A stretch of DNA of 29,716 nt from Phycisphaerales bacterium UBA854 (lineage in GTDB: Bacteria > Planctomycetota > Phycisphaerae > Phycisphaerales > SM1A02). The DNA is taken from positions 7,714 to 37,429 of the forward strand of contig DBGM01000033.1 of assembly GCA_002295885.1 (NCBI GenBank). Reading direction: 5' to 3'. Positions within the stretch are counted from its first letter, which is position 1. Every line of letters starts with the position of its first letter. The notes under the pieces are model-generated. The model saw only the letters and a list, made by a program, of their open reading frames with translations, had not been told where the DNA came from and made no database searches. This document shows, piece after piece, positions 24,774-29,716 of the stretch. A program made the translations under genes and the position numbers.

Positions 24774-26804
24774 ATGTCGCTGCCACCATTCGTTCAACTG
24801 CTCGCGATGTCGATTTGCATCGTCCTCACCGCCCCCACGTCCGCCCAGCACTTTGCGATGCCGGAGGACCCCGATCTGTCCGATGGATTGGTAGCGGGCG
24901 AGCCGTGCGGCACCCTGCCGCGGGCAACCACCAGTTTCGGCTCCGTGGTCCACGGAGGTTGGTTGTACGTGCTGGGGGGCTACCACGGCCGCGCCCACGA
25001 CTACGACCGCACCGGTCAGTCCCCGGACTTCTACCGAATCAACCTTCACGATCCGTCCCAGATGGAGATGCTGCCGCACTCCATGGGCATCCAGAGCTGT
25101 CCGCTCGAGGTGTGGAACGGCACGATCCTGCGTACCGGTGGACTGGTGGCGACCAATGCACCGGAAGATCCCGCCCACCTGGTCTCCCTCGCAACGGTCG
25201 AGGCCTATGACCCCGCGACCCGCAGGTGGTCCGCGATGCCGGACATGCCATCGGGTCGATCGTCCCACGACACGGCGGTGATCGGTTCGAACCTCTACGT
25301 GCTTGGGGGCTGGAAACTCGATGCGGATACCGGTGAACGGATGTGGTACGAGGATGTGTGGACGCTGGATCTTCGACATCCGGACCGGGGTTGGTCATCG
25401 GTCCCCGCCCCGTTCAAGCGTCGAGCCATGGCCTCGGTCGCCGTCGACGGACGGATCATGGTGCTTGGGGGCATGACGCCGGACGGTTCCGTACGTCGTG
25501 CGGATCTGTTTGATCCCACCACGGGTTCCTGGACCGAGCTGCCCGATTTCCCCGAACAGGGGTTTGGAATCGCGGCGGATGCGGTGAACGGCCGGGTGGT
25601 GGCCACGGGATCCGACGGGGGGGTTCATTCGTGGCGTCCCGGCGCATCGGAGTGGCGGCACGAAGGCGTGGTCACCTACCCGAGATTCTTCCATCAGGTG
25701 GCGGGGGACCAGCATGGCGATCTCATCGTTCTGGGCGGGATGTCCGGCGGCATGCGGCCGTCCCAGATCGAACGGGTCCGTCTGGAGACCGTCGGGGAGT
25801 CCGAGCCCGTGGTCGGCTACTGGACGGTGCCGAGTCCATCCTCGGCGAAGAACCGGCAGGCCTTCTTCGTCCGCCGGGGTTGGATCTACATGTTCGGTGG
25901 AAACAACAGCACCGGGCAGCACGATTTCGGACCGGACAACTTCCTTCGGGAAGGCTATCGGTTCAACCCCGCCACGATGCAGTGGAGGCGGTGTGCTGAT
26001 TACCCCATGCAGCGGCAATCCATCCAGACCTCCATGGGGGCCGATGGTTCCACCGGATTCGCATTGGGCGGCTTCGGGCATGACGGCACGGCCGCCCGTA
26101 CGCAGCGCGAGGGCTACACCTTCAACTTCAGGAAGAACGAGTGGAACGCCACGGGGCCGCATCTCCCGGTGTCCCGCAGCCAGTTCGGCCTCGTGCAGCA
26201 CGGCGATTCCTACTGGGTCTTCGGTGGCCTCGACTACGACCCTTCTCGCCCGGCGGATGATCGGTTTCGACATCTGTCCGAAGTCATGACGGCGGGCGTG
26301 GACGGCGGCGAGGACTTCGCCGAGGCCGGTGTCGAACTCCCACGGACCCGACGTGCCTTCGGGGGGGCGGTCGTGGGCGACCGATACTTCATGATCGGCG
26401 GCATGACCGACGACTTCGAACTCGTCGTCCCCTGCGACGTGTTCGACTTCGAAACCCGAACGTGGCACGCCATGGCCGGGCCCGCCCGGCCGCGACTCTC
26501 CCCGGAGGTCGCGGTCCTCGGGAACCACATCTTCCTGCTGGGAGGTATGTCCCCGAAGCCGGACGGATCGGGACTGGAATCCAATGCGTCGCTGGAGATG
26601 TACGACACCGTGGAGGACGCCTGGACCACGGTGGCCGATTCGATGCCGATTCCGCTTCGTCACGCGACCATGGTTCCGTTTCGTGGTCAGTTGCTGATCT
26701 TCTCGAGCCATCGTGATGACGGCAACGTCGCGCAGATCATGCTGGTGAATCCGTTCAACTCCGAGTCCGCCGAGCCCGAAGAGATCGTTCGCAGCGAATT
26801 CTAG
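24774..26804 (+). CDS. Secreted kelch-repeat beta-propeller protein
   Basis: 676 residues. The ATG at 24774 has GGGAG upstream and a signal peptide (LLAMSICIVLTAPTSAQ). At least nine kelch-type hydrophobic-GG motifs are visible, among them LYVLGG (twice), IMVLGG, LIVLGG, IYMFGG, YWVFGG, YFMIGG and IFLLGG. They are spaced about 50-80 residues apart and followed by the expected Y/W-containing strands. That is enough for one large or two small propellers. No copper-oxidase residues or enzyme motif could be assigned. It starts only 15 bases after the iron-transport ATPase gene, so it is probably in the same Fur-controlled transcript. A role in binding iron carriers or surface partners is possible but unproven. 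Confidence 0.88.
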   Translation: MSLPPFVQLLAMSICIVLTAPTSAQHFAMPEDPDLSDGLVAGEPCGTLPRATTSFGSVVHGGWLYVLGGYHGRAHDYDRTGQSPDFYRINLHDPSQMEMLPHSMGIQSCPLEVWNGTILRTGGLVATNAPEDPAHLVSLATVEAYDPATRRWSAMPDMPSGRSSHDTAVIGSNLYVLGGWKLDADTGERMWYEDVWTLDLRHPDRGWSSVPAPFKRRAMASVAVDGRIMVLGGMTPDGSVRRADLFDPTTGSWTELPDFPEQGFGIAADAVNGRVVATGSDGGVHSWRPGASEWRHEGVVTYPRFFHQVAGDQHGDLIVLGGMSGGMRPSQIERVRLETVGESEPVVGYWTVPSPSSAKNRQAFFVRRGWIYMFGGNNSTGQHDFGPDNFLREGYRFNPATMQWRRCADYPMQRQSIQTSMGADGSTGFALGGFGHDGTAARTQREGYTFNFRKNEWNATGPHLPVSRSQFGLVQHGDSYWVFGGLDYDPSRPADDRFRHLSEVMTAGVDGGEDFAEAGVELPRTRRAFGGAVVGDRYFMIGGMTDDFELVVPCDVFDFETRTWHAMAGPARPRLSPEVAVLGNHIFLLGGMSPKPDGSGLESNASLEMYDTVEDAWTTVADSMPIPLRHATMVPFRGQLLIFSSHRDDGNVAQIMLVNPFNSESAEPEEIVRSEF

Positions 26805-26817
26805 GAAGGAATGCATC

Positions 26818-28701
26818 ATGCATCTGCTCTGCACACTGGTCGCGATCACCTCGGTGGACGTGGCGTCGCAGCATCTGGAAGTGCGCCTGGATCCTGCCAC
26901 CCATCGGGTGCACGGCATCACCCGCATCGACACGGCGGAGCCGGGTTCGCTTCGCTTCGCACTGCATCCCGGGGCCCGGGTGCTCGCGATCACCGTCGAT
27001 GATCATCCCGTCGAGTACGACGGGGACGGCGAGATCGACGGACTGGAGTCCGGCGACCGGGTGTTCATCGAGTGGATGGGGACCCACGAGGAGGACGTGG
27101 CCTCCGGTGAACGGATCGGTCAGATCCACAACTTCTCCGTACGGGCCCACGTCGGCGAGGATGGTGTCTTCCTGTCCGACGGCAGCAACTGGTACCCGCA
27201 GCCTCTGGACGCACGCGGCTTTCCGCAGCTGCGACCGATGACCATCGACATCGAGCCGATCGACGAATGGGTGTTCGTCGCGTCGGGGGATCCGGTCGAG
27301 CCAGCTCCCGGTCGAACGTGGAAGACGCCCCGTGCCGTGGACGGCATGGCGGTGGTGGGCAATCGGCATGAGGTCTTCGAACGCACGGTGGATGCTGGGG
27401 ATGGCGTCGTCGACATCGCCGTGCACCTTTCGGCCGCACAGGCCGACAAGGCGGACTGGTACCTGGACGCTTCCGAGCAGTATCTGAAGCTCTACACGCC
27501 GCTGTTGGGGAGCTATCCGTACCGACGGTTCACGGTGGTGGAGAACTTCTTCTCATCCGGATTCGCCTTCCCCGGATTCACGGTTCTGGGGCCCCGCGTC
27601 ATCGGCATGGCCCCACGATCGCTCAAGCCCGGCTATCTGGATCATGAACTGGTGCATGCGTGGTGGGGCAACGGGGTCTACGTCGATCCCGAGGACGGGA
27701 ACTGGTGCGAGGCCTTGACCAGTTTCTGCACCAACTACGGACGTCGCGCGTTGGAGGACGGCCCCGAGGCGGCGCGTTCCTACCGGCGGGGGGTCCTCAA
27801 CAAGGTCTCGCTGGATCCGGGGCTTGACGATGCTCCGTTGGGAACCTTCGGCTGGCGTACGGGAGTGAACGGGGCGAGCCGTTTCGTCGGCTACGAAAAG
27901 GGAGCCTTCGTGATCATGATGCTGCAGGATGTGCTGGACGGGGATTCGCCGCCGGGTGATTTCTCCGAAAGCCGCGTCTGGACAATGCTGCACGAGTTGG
28001 CCCGGTCGCACATGGGGCAGCGGATCGGCTGGAACGAGATCCAAGCGGCTGCGGAAGCGGTGCATCCGGATCGCGGCCGGGGATGGCTGGATCCATTCTT
28101 CGACCGTTGGGTCCGGCGTCATACGGTCCCGATGACGACTCCGGAGCTGCAGGCCGATCCGCCCCAGTCTCTGGAGGTCGAACGCTCCGCCGACGGGGCG
28201 TGGGTCGAGATCGATCCGGACTGCCGTTACTACCGTCTGCTGCCTCGTTCCCAGACCAGTCCGACGATCTCGGCGACGCTGGGTGGAGGCGTCACCGTCT
28301 CCGTCGACGAGCACGCTCCTGCGGGAGGGGATCTCACCGCCTGGATGGCGCAGACCACGCCCGGAGACAACCGGTTGCTGGTTGGTGGGGCGGCGATCGC
28401 GACGGCCGCGGATCGGATCGCACGATCGAAGGATCCGATCGCGATCGAGTCCGGCTCGTTCACGGTGGATGGACGGACCTGGGATGGAATCGAGCAGTCC
28501 GTGCTGCACACCGTGCACGATCCCCAGCAGCCCGGTCGGTACATCACGGTCTTCCACAGCAACGGTCCCTCGGGCTGGAATCGACTCCGCCTGATCTGGT
28601 ACTACGGCAAGGACACCACGGTGGTCTGGGACGGAGACCAGACCGTGCTCAGGCGAGTGCATGAACCGGACTGCAGATTCATGATCGAGTCCGACGACTG
28701 A
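26818..28701 (+). CDS. M1-like (gluzincin) metallopeptidase, probably exported
   Basis: 627 residues. A short N-terminal hydrophobic run (LLCTLVAITSVDVA) may be a signal peptide. The zinc site is HELVH (276-280) followed by WWGN, with the third ligand Glu298 in NWCEALTSF, a spacing one residue shorter than classic M1 enzymes. A later GYEKGAFVIMMLQDVL segment corresponds to the M1 helix with the catalytic tyrosine. The exopeptidase GxMEN motif is replaced by SSGFAFPGF, with no Glu to bind a free amino terminus. The first about 200 residues are beta-rich, as in M1 N-domains. It follows the kelch gene by 13 bases with AAGGA before the ATG, so it is probably co-transcribed with it. Confidence 0.86.
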   Translation: MHLLCTLVAITSVDVASQHLEVRLDPATHRVHGITRIDTAEPGSLRFALHPGARVLAITVDDHPVEYDGDGEIDGLESGDRVFIEWMGTHEEDVASGERIGQIHNFSVRAHVGEDGVFLSDGSNWYPQPLDARGFPQLRPMTIDIEPIDEWVFVASGDPVEPAPGRTWKTPRAVDGMAVVGNRHEVFERTVDAGDGVVDIAVHLSAAQADKADWYLDASEQYLKLYTPLLGSYPYRRFTVVENFFSSGFAFPGFTVLGPRVIGMAPRSLKPGYLDHELVHAWWGNGVYVDPEDGNWCEALTSFCTNYGRRALEDGPEAARSYRRGVLNKVSLDPGLDDAPLGTFGWRTGVNGASRFVGYEKGAFVIMMLQDVLDGDSPPGDFSESRVWTMLHELARSHMGQRIGWNEIQAAAEAVHPDRGRGWLDPFFDRWVRRHTVPMTTPELQADPPQSLEVERSADGAWVEIDPDCRYYRLLPRSQTSPTISATLGGGVTVSVDEHAPAGGDLTAWMAQTTPGDNRLLVGGAAIATAADRIARSKDPIAIESGSFTVDGRTWDGIEQSVLHTVHDPQQPGRYITVFHSNGPSGWNRLRLIWYYGKDTTVVWDGDQTVLRRVHEPDCRFMIESDD

Positions 28702-28749
28702 GATCGACGGTTCGGAGGGAAATGCGGACCAAGTCGTGCCGAGCGGGCT

Positions 28750-28768
28750 CCGGATGCTTACCATCCGG
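28750..28768 (+). promoter_or_regulatory. Hairpin touching the photolyase start codon
   Basis: A perfect 7-bp stem CCGGATG / CATCCGG with a 5-base loop ends one base before the ATG at 28770 and occupies the place where a ribosome site would be; no Shine-Dalgarno is visible outside it. There is no U tract, so translational control is likelier than termination. Confidence 0.5.
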
Positions 28769-28769
28769 C

Positions 28770-29716
28770 ATGTCCGCGACGCTGCTCATCTTTCCCCACC
28801 AGCTGTTCCTGGAGCACCCCGGTCTCGACCGCTGCGCCGCCGCAATGCTCGTCGAGGACGGTCTGTTCTTCGGAGACCATCGCCTGCAGGCGGCCATGCA
28901 TCGTCAGAAGCTGTGGCTGCACCGGGCCTCCATGAAGCGGTACGAGCAGCAGCTGATCGACCGTGGCATCGACGTGCGGTATCTGGATCACGAGGACAGC
29001 GTCGACATGGTCGACGTCGCAGTATCCGGCCTCGCCGGATCGGCCCGGGCGGTGGTGGCGGGTGACCCGCACGACTACCTGCTGGAACGCCGCCTGCGGC
29101 GGGCGACGGAGCGTCACGGACTCGATCTCGATTTCGTCCGCACTCCGATGTTCATCAACACCGCCCAGCAGAATCGCGACTACCGCGACGGCAAGAAACG
29201 CTGGTTCATGGCCGACTTCTACAAGCACCAGCGGCGACGCCTCGAGATCCTGATGGACGGCGACGAACCGGTGGGGGGGCAGTGGAGCTTCGATGCGGAC
29301 AATCGCAAGAAGGTGCCCAAGAAGATGCTGGGGGCGATTCCCGGTCTGCCCGCGGGCATGCACGACGACATCGATGATGCGGCCCGCCAGCACGTGCAGG
29401 ATCGCTACGCGAACAATCCGGGTTCGATCGGCCAACTCGTCTATCCGACCTCGCACGAGGCCGCGGCGACGTGGCTCGACGAGTTCCTGCGGCAACGGTT
29501 CGAGCTGTTCGGGGTCTACGAGGATGCCATGGTCCGCGGCGAGAACTGGCTGTGGCACGGGGTGCTGACCCCGATGCTCAACGTCGGTCTGTTGACTCCG
29601 CGGCAGGTGCTGGATGCTGCGCTGGGGCACGCACAGAAAGGCGACGTCCCGCTCAATTCGCTGGAGGGATTCGTGCGGCAGGTCATCGGCTGGCGCGAGT
29701 TCATGCGGGCCACCTA
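28770..29716 (+). CDS. Photolyase/cryptochrome-related protein of the Fe-S (PhrB/FeS-BCP) type, 3'-truncated
   Basis: 315 codons are present before the window ends; the family is about 500 residues. The N-terminal LLIFPHQLFLEHPGL and the diagnostic GGQWSFDADNRKK (170-181) are hallmarks of the FeS-containing bacterial cryptochrome/(6-4) photolyase family. The lumazine/FAD-binding C-terminal half begins with LVYPTSHEAAATWLDEFL and ENWLWHGVLTPMLNVGLL. These proteins bind FAD and a 4Fe-4S cluster and repair UV lesions in the light. The cluster cysteines lie beyond the window. It starts 68 bases after the M1-like gene on the same strand, so it may be read from the iron operon or from its own promoter, which I cannot see. 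Confidence 0.9.
   Translation, partial: MSATLLIFPHQLFLEHPGLDRCAAAMLVEDGLFFGDHRLQAAMHRQKLWLHRASMKRYEQQLIDRGIDVRYLDHEDSVDMVDVAVSGLAGSARAVVAGDPHDYLLERRLRRATERHGLDLDFVRTPMFINTAQQNRDYRDGKKRWFMADFYKHQRRRLEILMDGDEPVGGQWSFDADNRKKVPKKMLGAIPGLPAGMHDDIDDAARQHVQDRYANNPGSIGQLVYPTSHEAAATWLDEFLRQRFELFGVYEDAMVRGENWLWHGVLTPMLNVGLLTPRQVLDAALGHAQKGDVPLNSLEGFVRQVIGWREFMRAT

Noticed and set aside
1..29716. CRISPR arrays, tRNAs, rRNA, insertion sequences or attachment sites
   Set aside because: I saw no spaced direct repeats, no tRNA cloverleaf or rRNA sequence, no transposase and no flanking inverted repeats.

Overview
The window is GC-rich, densely coded bacterial DNA with short intergenic gaps. Several features point to a planctomycete, probably a Phycisphaerae-like lineage: a secreted protein ending in a single dockerin-type calcium loop plus the LxxAFG-type tail, a secreted TPR protein, long signal-peptide proteins of no known function, and sulfotransferases in a glycan locus. 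That placement is an inference from protein style; there is no rRNA in the window. I saw no tRNA, rRNA, CRISPR array, insertion sequence or phage gene, and no gap over 300 bases.

Layout. (1) 2-2395: the end of a haem/siderophore uptake operon on the + strand (FecCD permease, ATPase, haem oxygenase), which reads as haem import followed by iron release. (2) 2424-4289: a VOC-fold protein (-) divergent from an FAD amine-oxidase-type oxidoreductase (+). (3) 4296-9002: two secreted proteins on the - strand (a duplicated beta-rich protein and a TPR protein), divergent from a long secreted coiled-coil protein with a glycine/lysine repeat tail. (4) 9014-11170: a four-helix membrane protein and an SDR-fold protein in one - strand pair, then a dockerin-tailed secreted protein with a clear hairpin terminator.

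(5) 11416-20501 is a glycan locus. An ABC-exporter-like protein with a degenerate ATPase domain (-) diverges from five tightly coupled + strand genes: a polysaccharide-deacetylase/sulfotransferase fusion, an AsnB-type amidotransferase, a second sulfotransferase, a GT-A-like protein and a GT-B glycosyltransferase. Stops and starts overlap at three of the four junctions. The set suggests a sulfated, possibly deacetylated and amidated, cell-surface or secreted glycan or glycoconjugate.

(6) 20526-29716: a DUF4149-like membrane protein (-) diverges from an iron-regulated operon. A sigma70-type promoter sits directly against a near-consensus Fur box (20964-20978). It is followed by a small cysteine-rich protein, a ferric-iron binding protein, a fused double permease and an ATPase. 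With only 13-15 bases between genes, a secreted kelch-propeller protein and an M1-like metallopeptidase follow, and then the start of an Fe-S-type photolyase/cryptochrome that runs off the window. The window thus carries both a haem and a ferric-iron uptake route, and the second appears to drag two extracellular proteins of unknown purpose under iron control.

The most novel candidates are the pseudo-ATPase exporter plus deacetylase-sulfotransferase/AsnB glycan locus, and the Fur-controlled operon with the small Cys protein, kelch protein and M1-like protein.
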